NCBI GenBank assembly: GCA_965246785.1
Contig: CBDFFM010000020.1
Coordinates: 248,001 to 312,000, forward strand
Direction: 5' to 3'
DNA from: UBA1952 sp965246785
GTDB lineage: Bacteria; Bacteroidota; Bacteroidia; Chitinophagales; Chitinophagaceae
Length of the DNA: 64,000 nucleotides
The notes under the pieces are model-generated. The model did not search any database. It saw nothing but the letters and a program-made list of their open reading frames with translations, and was not told the DNA's origin. Made by a program: the position numbers and the translations under genes. Shown piece by piece: positions 43,901 to 54,800 of this stretch (the stretch's first letter is position 1; each line of letters begins with the position of its first letter).

Positions 43901-46900
43901 GTCAGGTCGGTCATTTTTCCATAGATGTTCCACTTGATGCCTGTTGCGTTGGAAGTAAGGTCGTTGGTTAAGTTACCGTCTGCATCATATGTGAAGCGCG
44001 TGGCGCTAGTCACAGTGTATTGCGGCAGGTCAAGCTTGGGCATCGGTGAGTACGAAGCATAATCCAGCACGTTGGTAAGCTTGTTGTTGTGGGCACCGTT
44101 GGGATAGCTGTATATAAGCGAATCCATAGTGTTGCCATTGCACGCTTTCCGGTTTAGGGCTAAAATATTGCCGTCTAAATCATACTTATAGGAGGATGCG
44201 TACCAATCGTTGAATTGCAGTATACCGGCGCTATCCTTTGCATAGTTTGCCCTGCGGATGCGGTTCATCTGGTCATAGGTAAAGATAGCGGTAATGGGCC
44301 CGCAGGGAGTTACATCCGTGGTCAGCCGCGCAATATTGCCATTGAACAGGCTTTTGCCGGTTGTGGCAAGGTAACTCACAGGTGTAGCGCCTATAGGCTG
44401 GTAGTCATTCTTAAAGTAGTCAATGGTTGTAGCGTAGACATCCTTAGGCGTCACTGAGCTTTTCCTGCCATCATTTCCCAGGTCTCGCAATGTGTCCGTA
44501 CGGTCGCCATTAATGCTCTTAAGCCAGCCTTGTATGGTGTAAGCGTAGTCCATTCCCTGCACGCGCTGGTCGCCGAGGCTCACGCGCGCCAGCGGGCCAT
44601 GCTGATAATAGGTGTAGGCGGCGTCCCGCTTCCAGATGAAGCCGTCGTGGGATGTCTCCGCACGTACAATTCGGTTATCGGCATCATAGCCGTAGCGCTG
44701 GTAGAACTGGTCGCCGAAGCCGCGGTTGTATGCAAGCATGTTCACCTTACCACTGATGAGGTCGTACTCATAGTCCACCCGCTTGAACCGCTGCTTAGTA
44801 GCCTCAAGCGATGGAAACTCCTGTACAAGTGTTTTTACGTTGCCTGCTACGTCATAGCTATAGTGTGTTGCATGCGTGTAGTTACTCACCGGCGGCAAGC
44901 CGGCAGTATCAGGCGGCACATTTTCAAAGTACATGTTCGCGGTTATGCGGCTGCGCAGGTTCTGTTGCACACTCATACCGGGTTTGGCGCCCATGTTTAT
45001 GAGCGCCGTGTCGTACACCGTTGCCACCACATCGGTTCGGGGAAGGCGCCGAATCTTTTTAGCAAAGAGTAGATTATCATAGGTATTGGCAGTATTGGGA
45101 GCGCAAAAGGTCCACAGGCTGTCGGTCAGGTTTTCACAGGCGCACGCATTGGGAGGAGCAGTCTTTACCCACACGCTATTGACCTTATTGTATAATGGCT
45201 GGTCGGCGAACACAGGACAGTCCGCCCATTGCACCTGTCCGGTTTCTGTCAGCCGGTTCTGGCCATCATAGAGCATATAGGTGAACAGGCCGCCAGCCTT
45301 TTGCCGCTGTGTCTGGGACAGGATGACATTACCCTTCGCGTCATAGGTCATGGTTTTCTGGCCCGCATCCGGTGTAAGTTCCCGCACAGGCTTATTCGCG
45401 GTGTTGTACTCGTAATGCGTCACCTTATCATGCGCCGGCAGTCCTGTGGCTGCCACCATTTTGTTTGCACGCAGGCTTTTTACTGTAGCTGCATTGGTAC
45501 TGTTCAGTGGATGAACGCCTGCTGGCGGGACTGTAGTGATGAGGTTACCAGCGAGGTCATAACTGTAGAGTGTATAGGCAAATCGCTTGTCGGCGTATTC
45601 CACCCATAGCTTCTCGCCCAGATGACTCATCACGTGATTATAAAACGCTGTACGAAGGGCATGCTTAAAGGAATCGATATAGTTGGCATAATTCGTCTTG
45701 CCAATATAGATTGCATTATCCAGGCGCTGCTGCTCACAGTTGGGCTTGCTGCCTACCTCGCCGCTGGCAGGGTCATCCGGCCCATTCGGGTGCTCATTTC
45801 CCATCATCACGTCCTGTAGCTTCCGGCTCCACGTAAGGTCAAAATCAGTGCTACCGGCAGCATAAAAAGTATCCGACGGTATACCTGTTCTGGTCAACAG
45901 TAGCGTAAACCGGCGTGATGCGCTATCCCCGTTTTCATGGCGCACACCCGCAAGGGTCATCTGCGGATGCACGTTCTCAAACACCCACTGCGGCATGCGC
46001 ACATAAACGTCATAGAGCTTCTTGCCTGCCCCGAAGTAACGATACCAGTATAACCCATCCGCGCAACGGTAAAGCTTCAGGCTATGTCCGCTTGGCGCTG
46101 TCGTAGCGGTAGCCGAATTAGAAGTGGTCGGCAAAAAAACATGATTGCTGCCGAGATAAGTTCCGGCCATGCCGAATATCTGCTCAAGCACGCTGTATCC
46201 GCTGAATGTATCCTTAGGCGCCGAGAAGTACAGGTCGGTATGCCGCTTTGGATTCGCCGGATCCACATAGCTCACTGCCGTGCCGCCAAAGGCGGCAACA
46301 TTCGCCTCAAGGAAAGATGGCTGCAAGGTATCAAGGATGTTCGGCGGACTCATAGCCTGCATAGCGTAGGCATAGCGCAGGTACTGCTGCTTTTCCGGCT
46401 TATAATAGTCCCTGTTCAGGGTTGCATAAACGGTCGGAAACCAATAGCCATTAACGCTGTGCAGGTATAAATTGGTGTCTACCAGAGCAGCCGCCACAGA
46501 CAACTGCGCATTATTCATCACGCCGGACGGGCTGATTGTATACCGGTAGTAAGCGTATCGTTTGGTGCCCTTTTTAACATAAACGGACGCGGCGGAGCCA
46601 TATGTAAGCCCTGTCCCCGCGAGCACTGTGTCAATGGTAGCGCCGCTTATTGAATTCTGTGGTACCAGCAGGATGCCGGTATTGCTTGTGACGGCAACGC
46701 CTGTCTGACCACCGTTCGCATTGATAATGCCGTCAAACTTCCGCAACAGCGGATATGGAATGGAGCTGTAATCTATTACGGCTCGCTCGCCGCTGGCTGT
46801 GGAATCGAGCACAATTAGCCTTACGTTGATGCTGTCCGTACTGTTGGCCAAGGCCTGCCTGAAGTCCGCAAAGCTGTTATACCCTGAGTTCGGAAAACTA

Positions 46901-49900
46901 ATGCGCCCGTACCCTCCATAGGCGGGTATATGCATGGAATCAGCCAATGCGCAGCTATTCAGAAAGCGCCTGTACTGGGCGTCGCCAAAGCATCTCTTCA
47001 GGTTATAATTGGCAAAGTTGCGTAGTGAACGAATGAAGAGGGGGTGGTCCCCGGCATAGCCGCCATACGTTGACATGCTGTCCGCAAAATCTTTATATAC
47101 CCCCTTAAACTCCGTACACGCAACACAGCCGGAAATGGGATTTTCCGTTTCCTCAGACATGGTCACCTTATTATTCCATCCGCTTAGGCTGTATTTTGTA
47201 ATAAGGGCCGCCGTCCCCACGGTATCAGTACGACTCATGCCCAGCCGGAACATGAATCTGCCGATATACCCATCTGCCTGTGCCTGCGGGTCTTCCAGGT
47301 AGCAGTATACATGGTCAATATTCATCGGCCCGTCAGGCTGATAAAATGGAGATTGCCCACTGTTGTAGGGCGCGCCTTTGCTGGCATGCAGTGTGACTAC
47401 CAGTGAATCGGTGGCCGGGTTGGCCGTATTGTAAAACACCAGCCTTGTTATTTTGCTGGCGCTCACATAATTAGTGCGCAACCCGATAGTGGAAACGCTG
47501 CCCAGTGCGGCGCTGATCTGCGATGCGAATAGATTGGTATTGCTCCAGCTCAGGCTGAAAGTATTAATGGTCGTTGTCGTCTGCTTAAGCGCATTTATTA
47601 TCTGTCCGGTGTTAAAGAAGTCACGGACGAAGTCATAGTATGGCCCGCTACGGCAGGTACCTCTCGTAGTATTGTGGGTTTGATAATAATCATAATTAAA
47701 GAGGTAGGGGTGGCAGAGGCCACTAAGCGATAATCCGGAGGATGTAATGGCATAGCGTACCTGCCAAGGCATGAATGCGCCGTTATGCACTTCCGCGCGG
47801 GCAATCATGGCCTGCAACGTATCCCGCAGACGAGTCATCTGGGCAGTATTTGCATAGCAGTTAGCCAGCTTAGCTGTCAGGCTGTCTTTGGAAATTGCAT
47901 TAAGTAAGCTGTCCGTGTAATGAACATACATGTGAGCAGTGTCCTCATAGCGGTGTTGCAGGGCAGTGTCGGTGATAAGACTGCTCCGGGCATAGAACAG
48001 CATATAGGCCAGCTTCGCCTGCATGGAGCTGTCGCCTGCAAAAAGCGCGAAAAAGCTGCCGGCCGAAGTATCTATTCCGCCCGTAGGTGTATACATGACG
48101 GGGACAAGCGGGGGCGGTATCAGTTTTATCTGATAGGCGGTGTCACTGCAGCCGCTGCAGTCCGTGCTTCCAGCCGTCAGCGCCATGGATTTATACTTTG
48201 CCCGGTTCTGCAGGTACATAGCGCGCAACTTATTGAAGTACAAATCCGCCGTCCGGTCATCCGGAAACGTAACGCTTTGTATGTTGCTTCGGAAGTACTG
48301 CTTCGCATCCGTATATGCCCCGCTTTGGTCGCTCATGCAGTAAGCCATCTCAGCGAGCAGCGTATCCATGCGCAGCCGCCCGCCCATAACGGTTTTTAGC
48401 GAGTCACCAACGCTAATGCCGGTGAAGGAGCTGAGCCGTGCGCGCAGTTGCGCATCCTTATTCACAATTTCATCCAGGTTAAAAAAGCCAGCCTTGATCG
48501 CCGTCCTGGAATCCGGAAAGCTCTTGAACCTGCGCTCAAAGGTGTCTATAAAGCAGTTCTGTAGTTTGCAAAATTCCGGATGCAATGGCAGGAGGGCCCT
48601 AGCGATATCATATTTGTACGCGCCGGCAGTGCGAAATATGGCAAGGAACGTATCACGAGGTATGCTTGCCAGATTTGTATAAGTGACGCCAAAGCGCGTG
48701 AAAGAAATGGCATTGAGCGCGGCAGTAACACACGGCGCGGTAGTCCGCCAAGCGGTGCTATCATTGAGCAGGTGTACAAAGATGGATTGAGACGCATACA
48801 ATGATGCGTTGTAAGGGCCCGGTGGTATCGATGTACCGGGTAAATATCCATACTTACCGTCAGGGAAAAGCTCCTCCTCCATTCTTCGCTCCAGAAGCAC
48901 ACATGGGTTATCCAGACTGTCCGGGCACGGGAAAGGCGTATTTTCCACCTCTTCCTTTATGAATTCCGCTTCTGTTTTGGTACATGCCGACCCGAGCGCA
49001 AAGAACGAGTCCACAGCGGCATAAATTTCGTCGGTTCGGATACTGAGCGTTTTATTGATACTATGCTTGCCTTTTTTCAGGGTCAGCGTATCTGAAACCG
49101 TGCTGGGAGGAATACTTGGATTGATGAGTACCCCGGTGGTCCCAATAGTCCCTGAGCGATGAAGCTCTAATACCCCGCAGTCATCAGTAAATGTGTAGTC
49201 ATAGTATCCTTTAACCGATAAATCTATAGAGGTGCCGCCTGAGCTACATACCGGGTAGGGCACAAAGGCGTATTCATACTGGATATTGGTTAGCGCAGTT
49301 TCATCCATGAACAAGCTGCCGTCGTATATCTTCTGATGACCTACTACCAGTTGGGTGGCACTGTCCAGCTTATCTTCCCGGTACAAAGATGCATTAGGGA
49401 CCTCCTCATTAAACATGATGGCGATTTTGGTTGTATCAACCGCTGCACCTGTTAATGAAGTGAGCACAGGGCGCCCGCGAAAATCTTTAATGGACAATGA
49501 TTGTTGTCCGTTCTGGTCCGTACTGACCGTTTTAGTATAATAACTGTTATAACCGGCATTGATGCCTAACATCCGGTCCAGCTCGCTCTGGTCTGCGCCC
49601 ATGTATTGAATGCGCACGTCGTGCTTACGCCCTATCTGCAGGCTATCCCCTGCCCCACCGATAATATCTACGCGGTCACTGAATCCGGGTGACAGTTGTG
49701 TGTGTAAAAATGGAAAACCATTAGCTCTCGGGACGAACTTCTGCATGTCCGCCGTATCCGTATTTAATGGGGAATAGTATTTATTGGCGAGGGAATTGTC
49801 TGTGAAAGGCGGCACAGTGTATTCATCGGGGCATTGATTCGGTTTTTGGTCAAAATCGGAAGCCGAATAGGGTGCACTGGTACTGCCGCTGATACTTACG

Positions 49901-51153
49901 TGTTGCTGGAATCCGAAACTATCCGTCTGTACAACAGACGGAATCGTTGTGATTTCCGGGCGTCCTTCAAAGTCATATATCTTTTCCGTCACCAGTAGCT
50001 GAGACGGATTGCTGTTGAAACGGGTAATGGTCTGGCGATTTTTGAGCAGTCCGTCATAATAGCTTTGTACGTGTTTATATTTACCGCCTTCTGCAAACTG
50101 AATGGAATAGTTCCAGTTTATAGTATCGCCCATGTGCGCCTTGTCTATGTAGTACCGGTCGTTCGTCCCGATACTGCTGACAGTCGCGCTTGAAGTGCTT
50201 AGCGACCAGGGCCCGTAAATCGGATAGGTGTAGTTGGTTGAATCTACCCGTACCATTCGTACCCGGAAAGCCAGATAGCCGCGCGGATATACAATAGGGA
50301 TTTGATAACCGTTGCTATCGGTTACAATACGCGTCGCATTGTTCTTAAAATCAAAGAAAACCTGCGAAGCAGCTAACGGACTGCTCCCGGTTCCGTAATC
50401 ATCCGCATAAGTCCACTCTAATTCGTACTGCGCAGGCGTTACTTTTCCAAGGTAAGGCGTAACGGATGGGAGCCAGCTAATATTGAGCAGGCCTCTGGCA
50501 GGGTCGTAACCAGGCGCGGTCATGTAGAGCCCCATATCAGCGGGCTGATAATGTGTTTTGAGATAGGGCTGGTACTGCATGGCCAACTCTATATTCAAAT
50601 TTTGTCGGCGCACTACGGTCAAGGGTATGACGCCGGGGGTAAGTGAGTTGCCTTCAATAAACTGAATGACGGATAACTTGGCATTGTATAGCTTCGGGTA
50701 TATTCTAAAATCCTGATCCTGGAAAGCGGAAAGGGAATCGGGGCTGTAGGCTACGGCGACCGTGTCAACAACAGAAAAATTATAGATCGTATCGTCAACT
50801 TTCGTACTGCCCTCCAGGATATACTCCATTTTATAGGTGTACGGGTGTGGAGGTAGATTTATTAATGAATGATCAATGCTGAGCTTAACCAATGTATAAT
50901 TACTCTTATACTTTATTTTGTCGGAAAAATTAGCATCTGTCAGCTCTGCATTTCTGGCGTCATGCTGTATGTAAAGCACATTATCTGACGGAGTCGTAAT
51001 GCTCAAAGCTGATGAAGGCAGGATATTGCTGACTTCCCGGATTGGAAAGTGGGGATTCTGCCCTTTGGCCTGTGTAAACACGCATGCCCATGCAGCGAGT
51101 AACATAACGCGTAAGCAAGAACGTTGGAAACGGGCGTTCATAAGCAGGCACAT
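40906..51153 (-). CDS. Giant secreted Rhs/YD-repeat polymorphic toxin (3415 aa)
   Basis: A signal peptide (LRVMLLAAWACVFTQAKGQ) precedes a long N-terminal beta-rich region of the DUF6443/Bacteroidota Rhs type. YD repeats run from about residue 1860 to 2450 (YDLAGNLITT, YDAKGNVILS, YDADNRIVRA, YDAMGNRVLK). About 400 mostly helical residues (about 2480-2880) interrupt the shell before the Rhs core (LVNHLGNVQETV, YDYYPFGELM). The core ends with RFWSVDPLTKKYPFYSPFAF (about 3180-3200), the usual toxin junction. The tip has HLFAHGN (about 3246) and VLHSCLTG (about 3299), a His/Cys arrangement like clan CD cysteine peptidases; this is an inference. No T9SS tail is visible, so export probably depends on neighbouring proteins. 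Immunity candidate: the lipoprotein downstream. Confidence 0.88.
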   Translation of the reverse strand: MCLLMNARFQRSCLRVMLLAAWACVFTQAKGQNPHFPIREVSNILPSSALSITTPSDNVLYIQHDARNAELTDANFSDKIKYKSNYTLVKLSIDHSLINLPPHPYTYKMEYILEGSTKVDDTIYNFSVVDTVAVAYSPDSLSAFQDQDFRIYPKLYNAKLSVIQFIEGNSLTPGVIPLTVVRRQNLNIELAMQYQPYLKTHYQPADMGLYMTAPGYDPARGLLNISWLPSVTPYLGKVTPAQYELEWTYADDYGTGSSPLAASQVFFDFKNNATRIVTDSNGYQIPIVYPRGYLAFRVRMVRVDSTNYTYPIYGPWSLSTSSATVSSIGTNDRYYIDKAHMGDTINWNYSIQFAEGGKYKHVQSYYDGLLKNRQTITRFNSNPSQLLVTEKIYDFEGRPEITTIPSVVQTDSFGFQQHVSISGSTSAPYSASDFDQKPNQCPDEYTVPPFTDNSLANKYYSPLNTDTADMQKFVPRANGFPFLHTQLSPGFSDRVDIIGGAGDSLQIGRKHDVRIQYMGADQSELDRMLGINAGYNSYYTKTVSTDQNGQQSLSIKDFRGRPVLTSLTGAAVDTTKIAIMFNEEVPNASLYREDKLDSATQLVVGHQKIYDGSLFMDETALTNIQYEYAFVPYPVCSSGGTSIDLSVKGYYDYTFTDDCGVLELHRSGTIGTTGVLINPSIPPSTVSDTLTLKKGKHSINKTLSIRTDEIYAAVDSFFALGSACTKTEAEFIKEEVENTPFPCPDSLDNPCVLLERRMEEELFPDGKYGYLPGTSIPPGPYNASLYASQSIFVHLLNDSTAWRTTAPCVTAALNAISFTRFGVTYTNLASIPRDTFLAIFRTAGAYKYDIARALLPLHPEFCKLQNCFIDTFERRFKSFPDSRTAIKAGFFNLDEIVNKDAQLRARLSSFTGISVGDSLKTVMGGRLRMDTLLAEMAYCMSDQSGAYTDAKQYFRSNIQSVTFPDDRTADLYFNKLRAMYLQNRAKYKSMALTAGSTDCSGCSDTAYQIKLIPPPLVPVMYTPTGGIDTSAGSFFALFAGDSSMQAKLAYMLFYARSSLITDTALQHRYEDTAHMYVHYTDSLLNAISKDSLTAKLANCYANTAQMTRLRDTLQAMIARAEVHNGAFMPWQVRYAITSSGLSLSGLCHPYLFNYDYYQTHNTTRGTCRSGPYYDFVRDFFNTGQIINALKQTTTTINTFSLSWSNTNLFASQISAALGSVSTIGLRTNYVSASKITRLVFYNTANPATDSLVVTLHASKGAPYNSGQSPFYQPDGPMNIDHVYCYLEDPQAQADGYIGRFMFRLGMSRTDTVGTAALITKYSLSGWNNKVTMSEETENPISGCVACTEFKGVYKDFADSMSTYGGYAGDHPLFIRSLRNFANYNLKRCFGDAQYRRFLNSCALADSMHIPAYGGYGRISFPNSGYNSFADFRQALANSTDSINVRLIVLDSTASGERAVIDYSSIPYPLLRKFDGIINANGGQTGVAVTSNTGILLVPQNSISGATIDTVLAGTGLTYGSAASVYVKKGTKRYAYYRYTISPSGVMNNAQLSVAAALVDTNLYLHSVNGYWFPTVYATLNRDYYKPEKQQYLRYAYAMQAMSPPNILDTLQPSFLEANVAAFGGTAVSYVDPANPKRHTDLYFSAPKDTFSGYSVLEQIFGMAGTYLGSNHVFLPTTSNSATATTAPSGHSLKLYRCADGLYWYRYFGAGKKLYDVYVRMPQWVFENVHPQMTLAGVRHENGDSASRRFTLLLTRTGIPSDTFYAAGSTDFDLTWSRKLQDVMMGNEHPNGPDDPASGEVGSKPNCEQQRLDNAIYIGKTNYANYIDSFKHALRTAFYNHVMSHLGEKLWVEYADKRFAYTLYSYDLAGNLITTVPPAGVHPLNSTNAATVKSLRANKMVAATGLPAHDKVTHYEYNTANKPVRELTPDAGQKTMTYDAKGNVILSQTQRQKAGGLFTYMLYDGQNRLTETGQVQWADCPVFADQPLYNKVNSVWVKTAPPNACACENLTDSLWTFCAPNTANTYDNLLFAKKIRRLPRTDVVATVYDTALINMGAKPGMSVQQNLRSRITANMYFENVPPDTAGLPPVSNYTHATHYSYDVAGNVKTLVQEFPSLEATKQRFKRVDYEYDLISGKVNMLAYNRGFGDQFYQRYGYDADNRIVRAETSHDGFIWKRDAAYTYYQHGPLARVSLGDQRVQGMDYAYTIQGWLKSINGDRTDTLRDLGNDGRKSSVTPKDVYATTIDYFKNDYQPIGATPVSYLATTGKSLFNGNIARLTTDVTPCGPITAIFTYDQMNRIRRANYAKDSAGILQFNDWYASSYKYDLDGNILALNRKACNGNTMDSLIYSYPNGAHNNKLTNVLDYASYSPMPKLDLPQYTVTSATRFTYDADGNLTNDLTSNATGIKWNIYGKMTDLTSVGTPYHFQYDAMGNRVLKKNIYTSYNSQFEDMTYYVRDAQGNILAEYVGRDHFNTQAKIVTITGIRTSLTGGNPTGTWIGVLNGTGLTTNPAFVNYITGIGSSTLQFPAGVYLAASPSLLQHFINNAPKLSRTLCRYAAPLSAGTAGDGYVVADALLTAMADDHAADYHLSASEVLTQINHTILFHPDSEVQKHAMAQLISNLPSVAAATATYWGIGLNTAADSARLLYTFRTEMNGKGPEYLRDMLYGYYSSDTGLLRNWLREVTSDELYVAGVNDTAVSEWALHDGYVDMTRNALVNFGDAAAEARARYVGDKSLAGIYGFASWWGEGLSNVIAFSDGGEEGLATVAYLDDPLNYLQSLTSLQGPALLDTALAAIDDGSLDITGLATAAGTTLTAVQNASLSGAPYLLEQGIRLSNHHMYGSSRLGISYAGDYACSYDDVLGLIDIRNVIKPRHWYSYELNAPIKAGRLSPYGNGLDSAAQAVHDIGLKQYELVNHLGNVQETVSDKKYSKDINGDSIRDEFRAAPIMVYDYYPFGELMVGRSFDSAGLCVTLPTSWTEYIQTYEVNGGPLHPSGGGGAVSVGSAGLTTSTSYGTGVTTTGSAAGSGFSYTISGIPNPYITLGIKLSALAGAVQVRVYKGTGTSGVQLASANFNYTSPIPTMTVGTSFAPIMTLGTSTTGTITVTVTSVGSYSSSQAMFTVDSLFYTYAQSVHVPVFSTRCGNPVDQYEFGFNGQMKMNEIAGIGNHNQFKFREQDSRLGRFWSVDPLTKKYPFYSPFAFAGNRPVDAIDFEGLEPITLVQNQGDDRIIYSAAQKETDNTRVHLFAHGNIDRIANYVDGFSEILYMDAKSVDAMLKTKSDLWRNRKYGDQTIIVLHSCLTGRPSANKEKPNIAYLISIAPEFKNAYIIAPDEEDHYIGNKWFRTGEEIGPRKTNKDGKSIGMGHWLVYQNGILINMFNGNINPKSFIPQQSKAQKGTDQANHVNRQVQSRNGSR
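41758..42225. repeat. 468-bp exact repeat, copy B (full-length Rhs gene)
   Basis: This is the counterpart of 39591-40058, located just upstream of the toxin-tip coding part of the full-length gene. Recombination between the copies would swap the tip and delete the intervening 2.2 kb, including the lipoprotein gene. Confidence 0.92.
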
Positions 51154-51164
51154 TTGGAGTTGAA

Positions 51165-51881
51165 TTAAAGCGTATGTATGGAATAGCTCGCGTAGGTTGA
51201 TTCTAAGTATTGCTTCAGTTCTTTGCTCTTCAAGAGTATGTGTTGTAGGTCGGCCGGTTGCTGATGCCGGTACTGGCTCATCCGCACGGTCTGGCGTACT
51301 AAGGCGGCATCGGCATGTATTCCGTTCAGGTATCGTTCAAGTACATAGGACATGCTGATAAGTTTTTTCGCGTGTGTGTCAAATGCGATTTCCATGCTTT
51401 TAATCATATAATCACTTCGATAGCCTAACTTATAGGAGACTACATTACCAAGCTTTGTTCGTTGACGAATTGTAGCTCCCAATAAGAAAATGCTGTCTAC
51501 TTGCTTTCCTGCACCGTCATTAGCAGCGGTCTCCATGATCCTGTGTATCAGGGTGTCTGAACGAAATTGTCTGTAACCCACTTGTTTTGTTTTCCGATGC
51601 ACTTTGAACATGCCTTCTTTATTCAGGAAGGAGCATTCGTCTGTTCCACAGACGTACCGGACAGAGTCAGCATGAGAAGTATATATAAGGGCATATTGTG
51701 CTGCTGAGTCTTTAGTTCCGTACTTCATTTCCGATTTTATACACAATTCATATGTATAATTATCGGCTTGTTTTATCCAGTTTATAATGTACATTAACTC
51801 TTTATCCTCATACGGATTATTTGCACCGGCTGCTGATAAGGCGGCTAGCGCACAACACGCCATCATTAGGTATCGGTACAT
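51165..51881 (-). CDS. Secreted hypothetical protein between the two giant genes
   Basis: The product has 238 residues. A signal peptide (MACCALAALSAAGANNPY) is followed by a soluble alpha/beta domain with several repeated YxLGYRSDYMIKSMEI-type strands. I do not recognise it. It sits 6 nt after the 2154-aa gene and 11 nt before the 3415-aa gene, so all three are almost certainly one transcript. A chaperone or adaptor role for the giant proteins is a guess from position. Confidence 0.75.
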   Translation of the reverse strand: MYRYLMMACCALAALSAAGANNPYEDKELMYIINWIKQADNYTYELCIKSEMKYGTKDSAAQYALIYTSHADSVRYVCGTDECSFLNKEGMFKVHRKTKQVGYRQFRSDTLIHRIMETAANDGAGKQVDSIFLLGATIRQRTKLGNVVSYKLGYRSDYMIKSMEIAFDTHAKKLISMSYVLERYLNGIHADAALVRQTVRMSQYRHQQPADLQHILLKSKELKQYLESTYASYSIHTL

Positions 51882-51887
51882 GGGCGC

Positions 51888-54800
51888 TTAGGGCATTTTA
51901 TAGTGGGTTCCTCTGGATTCAGAAAGCGTCATAATACCCTGCTCTGTTTCTTTTTTAGTGCGAATAAGGTTGCCTTCGGCATCATACTCATAAAATGTTG
52001 CGTAGTTATTCTCATCCAAAGTCGCCATGAGCTTGCGGGTAACCGGGTGGTACACAAATGCTTTGCTATTAGACTGCGCAGGATAAATGCGCAAATCATC
52101 ATAATAGTTACTCCCGTCCAATGAGAGCTTAAATGACTTATAGCCGGCCGGAACTCTGAAGTTTAGTTCATACTGCTGCCATCCATCAATGATGTTGGAT
52201 TTGCTTACAAAGAGATTAGTAAGCTTTGCGGCGGATGGCGTACTGCTTATGACGGTGTCCATGATAACGGAGATATGTGCGCCATATCCTTGAGTCAGTG
52301 CACCTGTACCAATGCTCTGCGGGCGCATCCATATAGAAGCTACATAGCTCTGTCCCGTATCTAAGCCGAAGGAATATCCTTTGGCATTTGCTGCATAGCC
52401 ACTGAGCGGAATGATTACCGTATTATCCGTCTTCAGGCTATACGTGCCGGAATGTGTCTCGGCAGTACTGATGCTATAAGGCATCGAATTAGTTCCGGCA
52501 AGTGTTGAGATTTGATACAGGCTGCCCAAACCCGTCATATTGCCCAGATACGCGGCGAAGGGAGAATAAAGGAGCTGCATATACTGTTTCCGCATGCTTG
52601 GTTTAGCCTGCAGGAGGGCATAGTCCTCAAAGCCGTCGAACAGCACCTCCCCTGCTCTGGCATTCTTTGCCACACATGCAGGAAGCTGCTGGTTGTACCC
52701 GTAAACGGCAGAATTATACCCAATACCCTCCTCCTTATTCTCAAGTTCTGCTCCATACCAGTTATACTTTGTTACTTCATTCGTCTTTACCCAATTCTCA
52801 TTATCTGAGCCGGCATAACGGCCGACCTTTCCGAGTAATATCTTTTTAGTAACCCGCCGTGGTAAGGCGGTAATCGACCCGATATTGCCCGTATAAGGGC
52901 CGGGCGTACTGTTATACCAAGTTCCTGGCCAAGTAACAGAAGCCGATCCTGTAAGTTGGCCGACAGCTATTGGAGTAACGGTACCATTATAATCAATGTA
53001 AAATGAGATAGAACAGCACCCATTGTCATAATGGATGCCCATTATTGCCTTATCCCCATTCAAAAATGAAGGTATGTGGGGCAAATAAATTGGGCCTGTA
53101 GTGGGTGAAAAAACGTAGTGATAAAATGTGTGGGAAGGCGTGTCCCATCGTTCAATAGAAATTCTTTGGCTATCACATCCCCGGGTCAGTTTCGGCACGA
53201 AATAAAATCTGATAGTGTCGCTATACATATTTGTCGACGTGGCTGGTGCCGGCAGGACTTTGAATGTATCAAGGGCACACCCCGTAAAAACAGAATCCGT
53301 ATCTGCCGCATACTGACAGTAAGCCAGCGTATCGAGCTCCGTTTTCCAATAGGAAGCAGACTTAAACAAACCTGCTGTTCTGGATGCACCCGTATTATAG
53401 TTTCGGTTTGTCAGGTTGAGCACTTCCATCTGGGGCCTGTAAATGCCGACTTTTCCGGTAACAAATGGATTCAATGAATCGCTTGTCAGGTTAGCTGCAT
53501 ATACCTGGCTGAGATTGTGGTTATAGCGGCTTGCACTTAGACTTAATAAATCAGGCAGGTTGTCCTTTAGTGAAGGGAAAATGTTTCCGGCATTCGTAGT
53601 CGTATAATGCTCTATAGACTCCCCAAGCCTGTTTCTGTTGCCCGATTGGACGACGCGGTAACCGACATTAGCGATGGTATGACCAATACTCCAGTCACCC
53701 GTTGCCTCGTAAGGCTCTCTCGTTGCCAGTACTACATAGCAATGACTGCTGTCGGATGTATATCCCATTACCCAGCTGCGCAAAGCACCCGGATTCCCAA
53801 GTTGAAGCATTACCTGGTCACCAGGTTTGTACATCGGCAGATCGTTATCTACGGGAGCCAATCCCACTGGCATATTGCTGGGTAACGGGTAGCTATAGCT
53901 GTATGCTCCATTATAGTTGGCAAATCTTTTTACATAATCGCCAAATGTGTCAACCTTAACGCTGCTGAATACACCTTGAAGATTCTGGTTTTCGTAAGAT
54001 GGCCCCATCTCTTTGTATGCCCAGTGAGCCGGATAGCTGACGCTATACTGCTTGTCTTTAAATTCATTATTCAGCGATGTAACGAGCGCATTTCCTGTCT
54101 GTGCATCAAACACTTCATTACGAAGCTCCGTAATGGCGCCTTGATTGTAACTGGTTACTTTATTAAGGATGCCATATTGTTGCACGATTTTGGTAACCGT
54201 TGCTGACTTAAAAGTGACGCTGTTTTCAAATCCCCAAGGATAGGGAAGTGGTATAACGATAGGAACGACTCCTACGACGAAGCCATTAACATTCACACTA
54301 TAGTCGTCTGTTTCGGTGCGCTCGTACTTCTTCCGCGTATCTACCGTAATATCCGTTTCCAAGCCAAGCTTTTTACTGCTTATATTTAGCTTACCCTGCA
54401 TGGGCGAATAGCTAAATACGGGTACGTCATTATTTAGCTGCCCGGGAACCCCTTGGTACTCGTTGTGCTGATAGGTGATTAGTTCTCTGGAATTAGCGCT
54501 CGTGTCTGGCTTTAGAACCCAGTGCTCGGTATTTAATGGTTTCCCATGCATATCATTGAGCGTAATAACAAAGCCTTGGGTTGCCCATTCATCTATTTTA
54601 GTGTTTTGTAGTTTAAAAGCGTTATTGTCACCCTTATTAATTGAGCTGTACTGAGCTGAAACGGGATACTCCTTTGCCGTATAGAAATAATTGACATCTT
54701 CAAACTGGGACGACCGTCCTTCAGTTTGGTGAATAGAGCGGGCGGTCACTTTCCTATATCCTACTATCGGTGCAGGATAAAAGCTTTCGCCAATGGGAAG